DNA of 64,000 nt from Rhodovulum sulfidophilum (GTDB lineage Bacteria > Pseudomonadota > Alphaproteobacteria > Rhodobacterales > Rhodobacteraceae). Where the stretch lies: NCBI GenBank assembly GCA_003241785.1, contig QFPW01000006.1:62001-126000 (forward strand), written 5' to 3'. The notes under the pieces are model-generated. The model was given only the letters and a program-made list of their open reading frames with translations, made no database searches and had not been told where the DNA came from. The position numbers were made by a program, and so were the translations under genes. Positions 8,513 through 17,803 of the stretch are shown here, piece by piece; position 1 is the stretch's first letter; each line of letters begins with the position of its first letter.

Positions 8513-9489
8513 GGCAGGGTCTCGTCGCGGTCGTTGCGGGCGCGGAGGTTGCGCGCGAGCAGGTCCATCGCCGCCATCCGCACGGCGACGCCCATCTCCA
8601 CCTGCTCCTGGATCACGCTGACGTTGATGTCGTCGGCGATCAGCCCGTCGATCTCGACGCCGCGGTTCATCGGGCCCGGATGCATCACGATCGCATCGGG
8701 CTTCGCATGGGCGAGCTTCTCAGCGTCGAGGCCGAAGCGGTGGTAGTATTCGCGCATCGAGGGGATGAAGGCGCCGTCCATCCGCTCCTTCTGCAGCCGG
8801 AGCATCATCACCACGTCGGCGTCGCGCAGCCCCTCGCGCATGTCCTCGAAGACCTCGACGCCGAACTGGTCGATGCCGGCCGGGAGCAGGGTGGGGGGGC
8901 CGATCAGCCGGATCCGGTTCTCCATCCGGCCGAGCAGGATGATGTTCGACCGCGCCACCCGGCTGTGGGCGATGTCGCCGCAGATCGCGACGGTGAGGCG
9001 GCTGAGCCGCCCCTTGCGGCGGCGGATCGTCAGCGCGTCGAGCAGCGCCTGGGTCGGATGCTCGTGCCGGCCGTCGCCCGCGTTCAGCACCGCGCAATTG
9101 ACCTTGGAGGCGAGCAGGTTGACCGCGCCGGAATTCGGATGGCGCACCACGAGGAGATCCGGATGCATCGCGTTCAGGGTCATCGCGGTGTCGATGAGCG
9201 TCTCGCCCTTCTTCACCGAGGAGGAGGCGACGGACATGTTCATCACATCGGCGCCGAGGCGCTTGCCCGCGAGCTCGAAGCTCGCCTGGGTGCGGGTCGA
9301 GTTCTCGAAGAACATGTTGATCTGCGTCATGCCGCGCAGCGCGTCGGCGCGCTTGTCGCGGCTCCGGTTCAGCGCGACGTAGCTGTCGGCGAGATCGAGG
9401 ATCGCCTCGATATCCGCCCGGGAAAGCCCCTGGATCCCCAGGAGGTGGCGATGCGCGAACAAGAGGCCCTCCGCTCGATGTCGGGGCAT
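8506..9489 (-). CDS. pyrB: Aspartate carbamoyltransferase catalytic subunit
   Basis: 327 residues. Condenses carbamoyl phosphate with L-aspartate to N-carbamoyl-aspartate in pyrimidine synthesis. The carbamoyl-phosphate site FFENSTRTQASFE (about 60-72), the GDGRHEHPTQALLDALT block and the terminal HPGPMNRG motif are all present. No regulatory subunit gene (pyrI) is visible; as in related bacteria the partner is probably the neighbouring dihydroorotase-like protein. First gene of the minus-strand operon, divergent from the uracil-DNA glycosylase gene across about 190 bp. Confidence 0.95.
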   Translation of the reverse strand: MPRHRAEGLLFAHRHLLGIQGLSRADIEAILDLADSYVALNRSRDKRADALRGMTQINMFFENSTRTQASFELAGKRLGADVMNMSVASSSVKKGETLIDTAMTLNAMHPDLLVVRHPNSGAVNLLASKVNCAVLNAGDGRHEHPTQALLDALTIRRRKGRLSRLTVAICGDIAHSRVARSNIILLGRMENRIRLIGPPTLLPAGIDQFGVEVFEDMREGLRDADVVMMLRLQKERMDGAFIPSMREYYHRFGLDAEKLAHAKPDAIVMHPGPMNRGVEIDGLIADDINVSVIQEQVEMGVAVRMAAMDLLARNLRARNDRDETLPC

Positions 9490-9680
9490 CTATACCAAGG
9501 TCGCGCCGCCGGGCAAGGCGGGCCGGCCGCCGGACCCGGACTTCGCGCGTCTCCCGGCCGCCGGCGGTGGCGCCGCGTCCGGCGGAGCGCCGGTGGCGGC
9601 GGAGCGCCCGCGGCGCGCTTCGGGCGGCGGCGCGCGTGGCGGGGCTTTCTCGGACCCCGGCGCCGCGCTAGAACCGGGGC

Positions 9681-10502
9681 ATGGCCCTGACACCCTCATC
9701 CTTCGCGGCGGATCTCGCGGCGCTCGCCTGGCAGGTCGAGGCCGGCGCGGACGAGGCGATCGGCGAGGCGCCGGTCGACCGGTTCGAGGCCGTCGAGCGT
9801 CCGGCGCGGCCCGAGCGGGCGGCCCGCGCGGCCGTCGCCGAGCCGGCCCGGCCGCCGTCCGACGCGGATCAGGCGAAGGCGCTCGAGGCCGGCGCGCGCG
9901 AGATCGCCGAGCGCTGCGCCGACCTGCCCGCGCTGCGCGCCGCGATCGCGGCCTATGACGGCTGCCGGCTGAAGCTCGCGTCGAAATCGACCGTCTTCGC
10001 CGATGGCGTCCCGGGCGCGCCGGTGATGATCATCGGCGAGGCGCCGGGGCGCGACGAGGACATGGCGGGCCTGCCCTTCGTCGGCCGCTCCGGCCAGCTC
10101 CTCGACCGGATGTTCGCGGCGATCGGCCTCGCGCGCCACGCCGAGACGCCGGAGCGGGCCTTCTACGTCACCAACGTGCTGCCCTGGCGGCCGCCGGAGA
10201 ACCGCGATCCGGCCGGGGCGGAATCGGCGATGATGATGCCGTTCCTGTTCCGCCACATCGAGCTCGCGGCGCCGAAGGTGATCGTCGTGATGGGCAATCC
10301 GGCGGCGAAGACCGTGCTCGGCACCACGACCGGGATCACCCGGCTGCGCGGCCAGTGGGCCGACTGGCGCGGCACGCCGGTCTTGCCGATGCTGCATCCG
10401 GCCTATCTGCTTCGCAACGGGCTCGCGAAGCGCGAGGCCTGGGCGGACCTGCTGGCGCTGCGCGCCTGGCTGAACGAAAGCGGGATCGGGGCGCATGGCT
10501 GA
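9681..10502 (+). CDS. Family 4-like uracil-DNA glycosylase without full Fe-S ligand set
   Basis: 273 residues. The C-terminal ~190 residues carry the uracil-DNA glycosylase motifs GEAPGRDEDMAGLPFVGRSG and HPAYLLRN, and NVLPWRPPENRDP lies between. Family 4 enzymes remove uracil from DNA and normally bind a 4Fe-4S cluster through four Cys. Here only one of the four aligned positions is Cys (in YDGCRLKL); the others read Tyr, Trp and Met. The N-terminal ~80 residues are Ala/Pro/Glu-rich and probably disordered. It overlaps moaB by eight bases. Confidence 0.82.
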   Translation: MALTPSSFAADLAALAWQVEAGADEAIGEAPVDRFEAVERPARPERAARAAVAEPARPPSDADQAKALEAGAREIAERCADLPALRAAIAAYDGCRLKLASKSTVFADGVPGAPVMIIGEAPGRDEDMAGLPFVGRSGQLLDRMFAAIGLARHAETPERAFYVTNVLPWRPPENRDPAGAESAMMMPFLFRHIELAAPKVIVVMGNPAAKTVLGTTTGITRLRGQWADWRGTPVLPMLHPAYLLRNGLAKREAWADLLALRAWLNESGIGAHG

Positions 10503-11028
10503 GGAGCGCGATTTCCTGCCGGTCAACGTCGCCGTGCTGACGGTCTCGGACACCCGCGACCTCGCCGCCGACCGCTCCGGCGACACGCTCGCCCGGCGGA
10601 TCGCCGAGGCGGGGCACCGGCTCGCCGACCGGCGAATCGTGCGCGACGACGCTGAAGCGATCACGGCGATCCTGCTGGAGTGGATCGCCGATCCGGGCGT
10701 CGACGTGGTGATCTCGACCGGCGGGACCGGGCTCACCGGGCGCGACGTCACGGTGGAGGCGCACCAGTCGGTCTACGAGAAGGAGATCACCGCCTTCGCG
10801 GTGGTCTTCACGCTGGTCTCCTACCAGAAGATCGGCACCTCGGCGGTGCAGAGCCGCGCCTGCGCCGGCGTCGCGGGCGGCACCTATCTCTTCGCGCTGC
10901 CGGGCTCGCCCGGCGCCTGCCGCGACGCCTGGGACGAGATCCTGAAGGCCCAGCTCGATTACCGGCACAAGCCCTGCAACTTCGTCGAGATCCTGCCGCG
11001 GCTCGAGGAGCACCGGCGGCGGAAGTAG
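10495..11028 (+). CDS. moaB: Molybdenum cofactor biosynthesis protein B
   Basis: 177 residues of the MoaB/MogA fold. The hallmark ISTGGTGLTGRDVT (about 73-86) binds molybdopterin, and GTYLFALPGSPGACRDAW matches the C-terminal signature. MoaB/Mog proteins adenylylate molybdopterin before metal insertion. The start overlaps the stop of the glycosylase gene, a coupling of unrelated functions. No other moa or mog gene lies in the window. Confidence 0.92.
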   Translation: MAEERDFLPVNVAVLTVSDTRDLAADRSGDTLARRIAEAGHRLADRRIVRDDAEAITAILLEWIADPGVDVVISTGGTGLTGRDVTVEAHQSVYEKEITAFAVVFTLVSYQKIGTSAVQSRACAGVAGGTYLFALPGSPGACRDAWDEILKAQLDYRHKPCNFVEILPRLEEHRRRK

Positions 11029-11109
11029 GCGCGCCGCCCGCCGGGAGAGTTCCGGAACGAAACACGAACGATCTTTCCTTTCCCGGAATCAGCCATTAAC
11101 TTTGACCGG

Positions 11110-13473
11110 ATGAACGGCGATTGGATCGACGACGAGGCGGGGGCGTTCGAGGCGGCGGAGGCGCGGCCCCTGTCGGCGCGCGCGATGGCGGCCCGGCCGG
11201 CGCCCTATCTCGACGGGCTCAACCCCGAGCAGCGCGCGGCGGTCGAGACACTGGACGGGCCGGTGCTGGTGCTCGCGGGCGCGGGAACCGGCAAGACCCG
11301 GGCGCTGACGACGCGGATCGCGCATCTGCTCCACACCGGGCGGGCGCGGCCGAACGAGATCCTCGCCGTCACCTTCACCAACAAGGCCGCGCGCGAGATG
11401 CGGCACCGGATCGGTCAGCTGGTCGGCGGCGTGGTCGAGGGGATGCCCTGGCTCGGCACCTTCCACTCGCTCTCGGTCAAGATCCTGCGCCGCCACGCCG
11501 AGCTCGCGGGCCTGAAGTCGAACTTCACCATCCTCGACACCGACGACCAGATCCGGCTGATGCGCCAGATCGTCCAGGCCGAGCGGATCGACGAGAAGCG
11601 CTGGCCGCCCCGGATGCTGGCGAGCCTGATCGACGGCTGGAAGAACCGCGCGCTGACGCCCGAGCGCGTGCCCTCGTCGGAGGCGAGCGCCTACGCCCAT
11701 CGCGGGACGGAGCTCTACGCCGCCTATCAGGAGCGGCTCCGGACGCTCAACGCCTGCGATTTCGGCGACCTCCTGCTGCACACGGTCGGGATCTTCCAGA
11801 ACCATCCGGACGTGCTGGCGCGCTACCAGTCCTGGTTCCGCTACATTCTCGTCGATGAGTACCAGGACACCAACGTCGCGCAGTATCTCTGGCTGCGCCT
11901 GCTCGCGGCCGGGCATCGCAACATCGCCTGCGTCGGCGACGACGACCAGTCGATCTACGGCTGGCGCGGCGCCGAGGTCGAGAACATCCTGCGCTTCGAG
12001 AAGGATTTCCCGGGCGCCAAGGTGATCCGGCTCGAACGCAACTACCGCTCGACGCCGCATATCCTCGCGGCGGCCTCGGGCGTGATCGCCGCGAACGAGA
12101 GCCGGCTCGGCAAGACGCTCTGGACCGACCTCGACGGCGGCGAGAAGGTCCGGCTGATCGGCCACTGGGACGGCGAGGAGGAGGCGCGCTGGATCGGCGA
12201 GGAGATCGAGGCCTATTCGCGCGGCACCCGCGGCCATGACCCGGTGCCGGCCGACGGGATCGCGATCCTGGTGCGCGCCACGCATCAGATGCGCGCCTTC
12301 GAGGACCGGTTCCTGACCATCGGCCTGCCGTACCGGGTGATCGGCGGCCCGCGGTTCTACGAGCGGCAGGAGATCCGCGACGCGATGGCCTATTTCCGCG
12401 TCGCGGTGTCGCCCGACGACGGGCTCGCCTTCGAGCGGATCGTGAACGTGCCAAAGCGCGGCCTCGGCGACAAGGCGGTGCAGGAGATCAACCGCGTCGC
12501 GCGCGAGAACGGCGTGGGCCTGCTCGAGGGCGCCCGGGTGGTCGCGGCCGAGGGCGGGGTCGCGGCGCGCGCGCGCGGACAGCTCGGCGCGCTGGTTTCG
12601 GATTTCGACCGCTGGCACCGGCTGATCGGCGAGGGGGCGAACCACGTCGAGCTCGCCGAGATGATCCTCGAGGAATCGGGCTATACCGCGATGTGGCAGG
12701 CGGAGAAGTCGCCCGACGCGGCCGGCCGGCTCGAGAACCTCAAGGAGCTGGTGAAGGGCCTCGGCGAGTTCGAGAACCTGCAGGGCTTCCTCGAGCACGT
12801 CAGCCTCGTGATGGACAACGCCCAGGACGACGAGGCGCCCAAGGTCTCGATCATGACGCTGCACGCGGCCAAGGGGCTGGAATTCCCCTGCGTCTTCCTG
12901 CCGGGCTGGGAGGACGGTCTCTTCCCCTCGCAGCGGTCGATGGACGAGAGCGGGCTGAAGGGGCTCGAGGAGGAGCGCCGGCTCGCCTATGTCGGCATCA
13001 CCCGGGCGCGGAAATACTGCGCGATCAGCTTCGCCGCGAACCGCCGGGTCTACAACCAGTGGCAGTCGGCGCTCCCCTCGCGCTTCATCGACGAGCTGCC
13101 GCCGGCGCATGTCGAGGTGCTGACTCCGCCGGGCCTCTACGGCGGCGGCTATGGCGCGGCCTCGCCGGGTCCGAAGAGCACGCTCGCCGATCGGGCCGCC
13201 GACGCGGATGTCTACGACTCGCCCGGCTGGAAGCGGATGCAGGCGCGCGCGGCGTCCCGCCCGGTTTCCCAGCCGCGCGAGGCGCGCGACATGGTGATCG
13301 ACGCCACCGCGGTGCCGGCCTTCGGCGTCGGCGACCGGGTGTTCCACCAGAAGTTCGGCTATGGCAGCGTCGGCCATGTCGAGGGCGACAAGCTCTCGAT
13401 CGATTTCGACAAGGCGGGGACCAAGAACATCATCGCCCGCTTCGTCGTCGCGGCGGACGAGATCCCGTTCTGA
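11110..13473 (+). CDS. uvrD: ATP-dependent DNA helicase UvrD/PcrA
   Basis: 787 residues, superfamily 1A 3'-5' helicase acting in nucleotide excision and mismatch repair. All motifs are in order: AGAGTGKTRALTTR (Walker A, about 56-69), FTNKAAREM, DEYQDTN (Walker B), GDDDQSIYGWRGA, RNYRSTPHIL, and the C-terminal LHAAKGLEFP and YVGITRARK blocks. A C-terminal PcrA-type tail (VFHQKFGYGSV) is present. The ATG at 11110 gives a 25-residue extension before MAARPAPYLDGL; either start is possible. A palindromic repeat just downstream may terminate it. Confidence 0.95.
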   Translation: MNGDWIDDEAGAFEAAEARPLSARAMAARPAPYLDGLNPEQRAAVETLDGPVLVLAGAGTGKTRALTTRIAHLLHTGRARPNEILAVTFTNKAAREMRHRIGQLVGGVVEGMPWLGTFHSLSVKILRRHAELAGLKSNFTILDTDDQIRLMRQIVQAERIDEKRWPPRMLASLIDGWKNRALTPERVPSSEASAYAHRGTELYAAYQERLRTLNACDFGDLLLHTVGIFQNHPDVLARYQSWFRYILVDEYQDTNVAQYLWLRLLAAGHRNIACVGDDDQSIYGWRGAEVENILRFEKDFPGAKVIRLERNYRSTPHILAAASGVIAANESRLGKTLWTDLDGGEKVRLIGHWDGEEEARWIGEEIEAYSRGTRGHDPVPADGIAILVRATHQMRAFEDRFLTIGLPYRVIGGPRFYERQEIRDAMAYFRVAVSPDDGLAFERIVNVPKRGLGDKAVQEINRVARENGVGLLEGARVVAAEGGVAARARGQLGALVSDFDRWHRLIGEGANHVELAEMILEESGYTAMWQAEKSPDAAGRLENLKELVKGLGEFENLQGFLEHVSLVMDNAQDDEAPKVSIMTLHAAKGLEFPCVFLPGWEDGLFPSQRSMDESGLKGLEEERRLAYVGITRARKYCAISFAANRRVYNQWQSALPSRFIDELPPAHVEVLTPPGLYGGGYGAASPGPKSTLADRAADADVYDSPGWKRMQARAASRPVSQPREARDMVIDATAVPAFGVGDRVFHQKFGYGSVGHVEGDKLSIDFDKAGTKNIIARFVVAADEIPF

Positions 13474-13493
13474 GGCGGCGGTCCCGGAGCGGC

Positions 13494-13521
13494 GGTGGGC
13501 GGAATCGCCCACCCTACGGCG
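13494..13521. repeat. 28-bp palindromic repeat, copy 1
   Basis: The unit GGTGGGCGGAATCGCCCACC plus CCTACGGCG-type tail is an inverted repeat (arms GGTGGGCG/CGCCCACC, loop GAAT). It is identical over 28 bp to the copy at 28189. It lies between convergent uvrD and the DUF2380-like gene and supplies the latter's TAG stop, so it could act as a bidirectional terminator. The type is widespread in bacteria as short intergenic repeats. Confidence 0.85.
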
Positions 13522-14026
13522 CCGGCGGCGCGGGCTCCTTGAAGATGTTGTTCCTCAGGATATAGCGCGCGCCGCGCCGCCAGCTGTCGTCGGTGTTGCC
13601 GCGGATATCGACCGCCTGGCCCCGGATCTGCGCCCCGGTGGCCGCGTCGCGCACGTAGATGTTGATCGCGAGGATCAGGTTCGAGACCTTCTGCACCTCG
13701 GCCACGATCGAATAATCCGCGCCGAGCCCGCGGGCGATCTCGCCGTCGCAGCCGGCGCAATGCTCGGGGTTCTTCACCGCCGCGATGCGCTCCGAAGCGG
13801 GGCCGAGGTCGACCAGCGTGAGCCCGCCCGCGACGAGGCCCTCGGCGATGTACTGGTCGAGCATCGCCACCCGCGCCGCCTCGTCGGCGCGCGGTCCGTT
13901 CACCGCGCCCTCGGTCGAGGTGTCGATGAAATGGATCCCGAAGAAGGCGGCGGACCGCCCTTCCCAGCCCGTCCCGGCGAGCGCTGGGGCGGCGGCGAGC
14001 AGGAGCGGGAGAATCAGTGCTTTCAT
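13514..14026 (-). CDS. Secreted DUF2380/DUF3280-like protein
   Basis: 170 residues with a Sec signal peptide (MKALILPLLLAAAPALAG). The body has the FFGIHFIDTSTEG start and the C-x2-C pair in EHCAGCDGEIA, followed by ADYSIVAEVQKVSNLILAIN. Such proteins occur beside PQQ-dependent methanol/ethanol oxidation gene clusters in alphaproteobacteria. Here it is divergent from the PQQ-type ABC cluster across about 250 bp, which supports a common context. Molecular role unknown; periplasmic location is inferred. Confidence 0.72.
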   Translation of the reverse strand: MKALILPLLLAAAPALAGTGWEGRSAAFFGIHFIDTSTEGAVNGPRADEAARVAMLDQYIAEGLVAGGLTLVDLGPASERIAAVKNPEHCAGCDGEIARGLGADYSIVAEVQKVSNLILAINIYVRDAATGAQIRGQAVDIRGNTDDSWRRGARYILRNNIFKEPAPPAP

Positions 14027-14277
14027 GCTCCGGAAATCTGGGCCCGGCGGGCCGCCGCGCCCATGATACGAAGGTCGTAGGGCGCGGAGCTGAACGGGAT
14101 AATTATCATGTTGATGACGGGATATCGATCCCGCGATACGCCACGATTCTCTCGAATTTCGTGTGAGGCTTCACATTGGATGTGGACAACGACTCGCCGC
14201 CTTTGCGAGGAATGGGCCAACAAACGGGGCGTTGACCCCGGGGCGCGCCACCGAGCGCGGGGGAGGAAACAAGGGTT

Positions 14278-15477
14278 ATGCGCGGGCTTCGCGAGACCAT
14301 TCTGATATTGTCGATCGGCTGCGCGGGCGCCGCGGTCGCCCAGGGCGCCCAGCCCGCCGCGCCGAAGACGATCGCCGCCGCCGTGGTGCGCGTCGACTAC
14401 GACCGGCCCCTGCCGATCTCGCGCATCGACCTGCCGCCCGAGGATCTCGGCTTCGCCGGCGCCGCGCTCGGCACCGCGGACAATGCCACCACCGGCGGCT
14501 TCATGGGGCAGAATTTCACGCTCGAGACCGTGGACGTGGCGCCCGATGGCGTCGCCCAGGCGGTCAAGGACCTGACCGCGAAGGGCGTCCAGTACATCGT
14601 GGCGCTCGCCGAGGCGCCCGAGCTGCTCGCCATGTCCGAGGCGGCGGGCGGCGACGCGATCCTTTTCAACGCCCAGGCGCCGGATGACGAGCTGCGGAAC
14701 GCCGATTGCCGGGCCAATGTCTTCCATGTGGCGCCGAGCCGGTCGATGCAGACCGACGCGGTGGCGCAGTTCCTCGCCTGGAAGCGCTGGCCCAACTGGT
14801 TCCTCGTCGAGGGATCCCACCCCGGCGACAAGGCGCTTGGCGAGTCCTACGCGCGCTCCGCGAAGAAGTTCGGCGCCAAGATCGTCGAGACGCGGGTGTT
14901 CGAGGACACCGGCGGCGCGCGCAGGACGGACAGCGGCTTGACGCAGATCCAGAGCCAGATGCCGGTCTTCACCCAGTCCGCGCCGGCCTACGACGTGCTG
15001 ATCACCGCGGACGAGAACGAGGTCTTCGCGGGCTACGTGCCGTATCACACCTGGGATCCGCGCCCGGTCGCGGGCTCCGCCGGCCTCGTGCCAACCACCT
15101 GGAGCCCGGCGCAGGAAGCCTGGGGCGGCACGCAGCTGCAGTCGCGCTTCGAGAAGCTCGCGAAGCGGCCGATGCGCCCGCTCGACTACAATGCCTGGCT
15201 CGCCGCGCGCACGCTCGGCGAGGCCGCGACGCGGGTGCCGGATACCGAATTCGCCGCGATGACCGCCTATATCGCGGGTCCCGAGCTGCAGCTCGCCGCG
15301 TTCAAGGGCCAGCCGCTCAACTACCGCTCCTGGGATCACCAGCTGCGGCAGCCGATCCTGCTCGCCTCCGACCATCTCGTGGTCTCGGTCTCGCCGCAGG
15401 ACGGGTTCCTGCATCAGGTCACGCCGCTCGACACGCTCGGGACCGACCAGCCCGAGACGCAATGCTCGTTCAACTGA
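14278..15477 (+). CDS. ABC transporter substrate-binding protein, PQQ-dependent alcohol dehydrogenase type
   Basis: 399 residues with a short N-terminal signal peptide (about residues 1-22). The fold is a periplasmic Leu/Ile/Val-binding-like protein, but the ATPase and permease of this cluster are ABC-2 exporters, the known mismatch of the PQQ-associated system described by TIGRFAM families TIGR03863-03866 (recalled, not searched). Blocks FLVEGSHPGDKALGESYARS and AYDVLITADENEVFAGYVPY are visible. GGGAGG is upstream of the ATG. It is first in the rightward cluster. What is transported is unknown. Confidence 0.82.
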   Translation: MRGLRETILILSIGCAGAAVAQGAQPAAPKTIAAAVVRVDYDRPLPISRIDLPPEDLGFAGAALGTADNATTGGFMGQNFTLETVDVAPDGVAQAVKDLTAKGVQYIVALAEAPELLAMSEAAGGDAILFNAQAPDDELRNADCRANVFHVAPSRSMQTDAVAQFLAWKRWPNWFLVEGSHPGDKALGESYARSAKKFGAKIVETRVFEDTGGARRTDSGLTQIQSQMPVFTQSAPAYDVLITADENEVFAGYVPYHTWDPRPVAGSAGLVPTTWSPAQEAWGGTQLQSRFEKLAKRPMRPLDYNAWLAARTLGEAATRVPDTEFAAMTAYIAGPELQLAAFKGQPLNYRSWDHQLRQPILLASDHLVVSVSPQDGFLHQVTPLDTLGTDQPETQCSFN

Positions 15478-15494
15478 TCCGGAAAGGCAGCCCC

Positions 15495-16463
15495 ATGCGC
15501 AAGCTCCTCGCATCCGCCGCTCTCGCGGGCCTCGCCGCCCCGGTCCCCGCGAGCGCCTATACCGTCTTCGTCTCGAACGAGCGCGGCAATTCGATCACCG
15601 TGATCGACAGCGAGACGATGGAGGTCACGAACACGGTCCCGGTCGGCCAGCGCCCGCGCGGCATCAACATGAGCCCGGACGGCAAGCATCTCTACATCCT
15701 CGCCTCCGACGACGACACCGTGCAGGTGCTCGACACCGAGACGCTCGAGATCCTCGGCAGCCTGCCCTCGGGCCCGGATCCGGAGCTCGGCGTCCTGGCT
15801 CCGGACGGCGCGGTGCTCTACGTCGCGAACGAGGACGACAACCTCGTCACCGCGATCGACACCGCCTCCGGCACGGTCAAGGCCGAGATCCCGGTCGGGA
15901 TCGAGCCCGAGGGCATGGGGGTGAGCCCGGACGGCAAGATTCTCGTCAACACCTCCGAAACCACCAACATGGCGCATTTCATCGACACCGAGACCGACCA
16001 GATCGTCGCCAACGTGCTCGTCGACCAGCGCCCGCGCTTCGCCCAGTTCACCGACGACGGCAAGCTGCTCTTCGTGAGCGCCGAGATCGGCGGCACGGTG
16101 AGCGTGATCGATCCGGCCAAGCACGAGGTCATCCACAAGATCACCTTCGAGGTCCCCGGGGTGCCGAAGGAGGCGCTGCAGCCGGTGGGCGTGCGCGTGA
16201 CCAAGGACGGGTCCAAGGTCTTCGTGGCGCTGGGCCCCGCGAACCGGGTCGCGGTGGTCGACGGCACGACCTTCGAGGTGCTCGACTACCTGCTGGTCGG
16301 CCAGCGCGTGTGGCAGCTCGCCTTCACGCCGGACGAGAAGCAGCTCTGGACCACCAACGGCATCTCGAACGACGTCTCGGTGATCGACGTCGACAATCTC
16401 AAGGTCATCAAATCGGTTCAGGTCGGCGAGCAGCCCTGGGGCGTCGCGGTCAAGCCGAACTGA
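15495..16463 (+). CDS. Periplasmic YVTN-type beta-propeller, PQQ-catabolism associated
   Basis: 322 residues with a signal peptide ending near ASA (about residue 20). About seven ~40-residue blades repeat the pattern V-x-NERGNSITVIDSET...V..TVPVGQRPRGI...SPDGK, characteristic of YVTN beta-propellers. Family members accompany PQQ-dependent alcohol oxidation clusters; their role is unproven, perhaps as a scaffold or sensor. It starts 17 bp after the binding-protein gene with GGAAAGG as ribosome site. Confidence 0.85.
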   Translation: MRKLLASAALAGLAAPVPASAYTVFVSNERGNSITVIDSETMEVTNTVPVGQRPRGINMSPDGKHLYILASDDDTVQVLDTETLEILGSLPSGPDPELGVLAPDGAVLYVANEDDNLVTAIDTASGTVKAEIPVGIEPEGMGVSPDGKILVNTSETTNMAHFIDTETDQIVANVLVDQRPRFAQFTDDGKLLFVSAEIGGTVSVIDPAKHEVIHKITFEVPGVPKEALQPVGVRVTKDGSKVFVALGPANRVAVVDGTTFEVLDYLLVGQRVWQLAFTPDEKQLWTTNGISNDVSVIDVDNLKVIKSVQVGEQPWGVAVKPN

Positions 16464-16494
16464 GCGACGGAAAAACACTGCTGGGAGGATTCCA

Positions 16495-16941
16495 ATGCTG
16501 CTGAAACTCGCTCTCGCGACCGGCCTCGTGCTCGGCGCCGGTGGGATGGCCATGGCGCAGACGCGCACCCTCGAGCTCGGCGCCGCCGGCCTCATGGAGC
16601 GGTCGAACCGCACCGACCTCGCGCCGATCGAGATGACGGCGGGCTCGATGAAGTCGGGCGGTCCCTACGAGCTCAATTCCGGCGGCTACTATCGGATCGA
16701 GGTGAAGTCGGACGGCACCGCCGAGCTCGCGATCGAGGGCGCGGGGCTGTTCCACGCGGTCTGGATCAACGAGGTCGTCATCAACGAGATCGAGGTGCGG
16801 CCGATCGGCCTCGATTCGATCGAATTCGACGACGAGGGCACGGCGCGGATCTCCTTCGTCGCGATCACGCCGGGCGAGTACGACATCCGCATCCGCGGCA
16901 CCACCGGCGAGACCCAGCGCGCGGTCTTCACCATCAAGTGA
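16495..16941 (+). CDS. Small secreted protein of the PQQ-associated cluster
   Basis: 148 residues with a signal peptide cleaved near AMAQT (about residue 21). The mature part is predicted mostly beta-strand with GGYYRIEVKSDG and PGEYDIRIRGTTGE segments, resembling a cupredoxin-like sandwich but without visible Cys/Met copper ligands. GGGAGG precedes the ATG. It lies 31 bp after the propeller gene, so it is probably co-transcribed. Function unknown. Confidence 0.65.
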   Translation: MLLKLALATGLVLGAGGMAMAQTRTLELGAAGLMERSNRTDLAPIEMTAGSMKSGGPYELNSGGYYRIEVKSDGTAELAIEGAGLFHAVWINEVVINEIEVRPIGLDSIEFDDEGTARISFVAITPGEYDIRIRGTTGETQRAVFTIK

Positions 16942-16970
16942 CGGCCGCCGTTTCCCCGATGCGCGGCGCG

Positions 16971-17048
16971 GTCCCGGGCCCGACCCGGGACCTCCCGGCC
17001 CGCGAGCCGCGCCCGGATCGCGGGAGCCGAGGTCCCGGGTCGGGCCCG
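16971..17048. repeat. Palindromic repeat pair, GTCCCGGG family, locus 1
   Basis: A palindrome GTCCCGGG-N5-CCCGGGAC at 16971-16991 is followed by a second, partly degraded copy at 17032-17048. The same unit recurs at 26567-26690 and 28226-28308. Here it separates the secreted protein from the ABC ATPase inside one cluster. Confidence 0.8.
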
Positions 17049-17059
17049 CGGGGCGGCCG

Positions 17060-17803
17060 GTGACGATCATGACCGCCCTGACGGTCAGCGGGGTCAGCCA
17101 TTCCTTCGGCGCGCTGAAGGCGCTCGACGACGTGTCGCTCGAGGTGCCCGAGGGACGCTTCGTCGCGCTGCTCGGGGCCAACGGCGCGGGCAAGACCACG
17201 CTCTTCTCGCTCATCACCCGGCTCTACGACAGCCGTTCGGGCCGGATCGCGGTGCGCGGGCACGACATGCGGGCCGAGCCGGGGCCGGCGCTCGCGGCGC
17301 TCGGCGTCGTGTTCCAGAGCCGGGCGCTCGACGCCGATCTCAGCGTGGCGCAGAATCTGCGCTATCACGCCGCGCTGCGCGGGATGCCGCGGGCGGCGGC
17401 GCGGGCGCGGGGCGAGGAGGTGCTCGCCGCCGTCGGCCTCACGGACAAGATCAACGCGCGGGTCGCGACCCTCTCGGGCGGGCAGACGCGGCGGGCGGAG
17501 ATCGCCCGGGCGCTGCTGCACCGCCCCTCGCTCCTCCTGCTCGACGAGGCGACCGCCGGGCTCGACGTGCGCGCCCGCGCCGAGGTCGGCGCGCTCGTCC
17601 GGGGACTCGTCGCGCGCGAGGGCATGGGCGTGCTCTGGGCCACGCATATCTTCGAGGAGATCGAACCTTCGGATCAGGTCGTGGTGCTGCACCGGGGCCG
17701 GGTGCTCGCGACGGGAACCGCCGCGGAGATCGCGGGCGACCGGGGCCTCGCGCCGGCCTTTCTCGACCTCACCGGCGCCGGGGCCGAGGCGGAGGCGTCG
17801 TGA
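17060..17803 (+). CDS. ABC transporter ATP-binding protein, PQQ-dependent alcohol dehydrogenase type
   Basis: 247 residues. Walker A GANGAGKTT, Q-loop FQSRALDADLSV, signature LSGGQTRRAEIARALLHRP, Walker B LLLLDEATAGLD and the switch His are all in place. It is closest to ABC-2 exporter ATPases (CcmA/NodI-like) found in PQQ alcohol oxidation clusters. The GTG at 17060 is used here because GGGGCGG precedes it; the ATG at 17069 is an alternative. Its end overlaps the permease start (GTGA). Confidence 0.88.
   Translation: MTIMTALTVSGVSHSFGALKALDDVSLEVPEGRFVALLGANGAGKTTLFSLITRLYDSRSGRIAVRGHDMRAEPGPALAALGVVFQSRALDADLSVAQNLRYHAALRGMPRAAARARGEEVLAAVGLTDKINARVATLSGGQTRRAEIARALLHRPSLLLLDEATAGLDVRARAEVGALVRGLVAREGMGVLWATHIFEEIEPSDQVVVLHRGRVLATGTAAEIAGDRGLAPAFLDLTGAGAEAEAS

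Noticed and set aside
9681..10502. Assignment of the glycosylase as UdgX
   Set aside because: The KRRIH loop that defines UdgX is absent.
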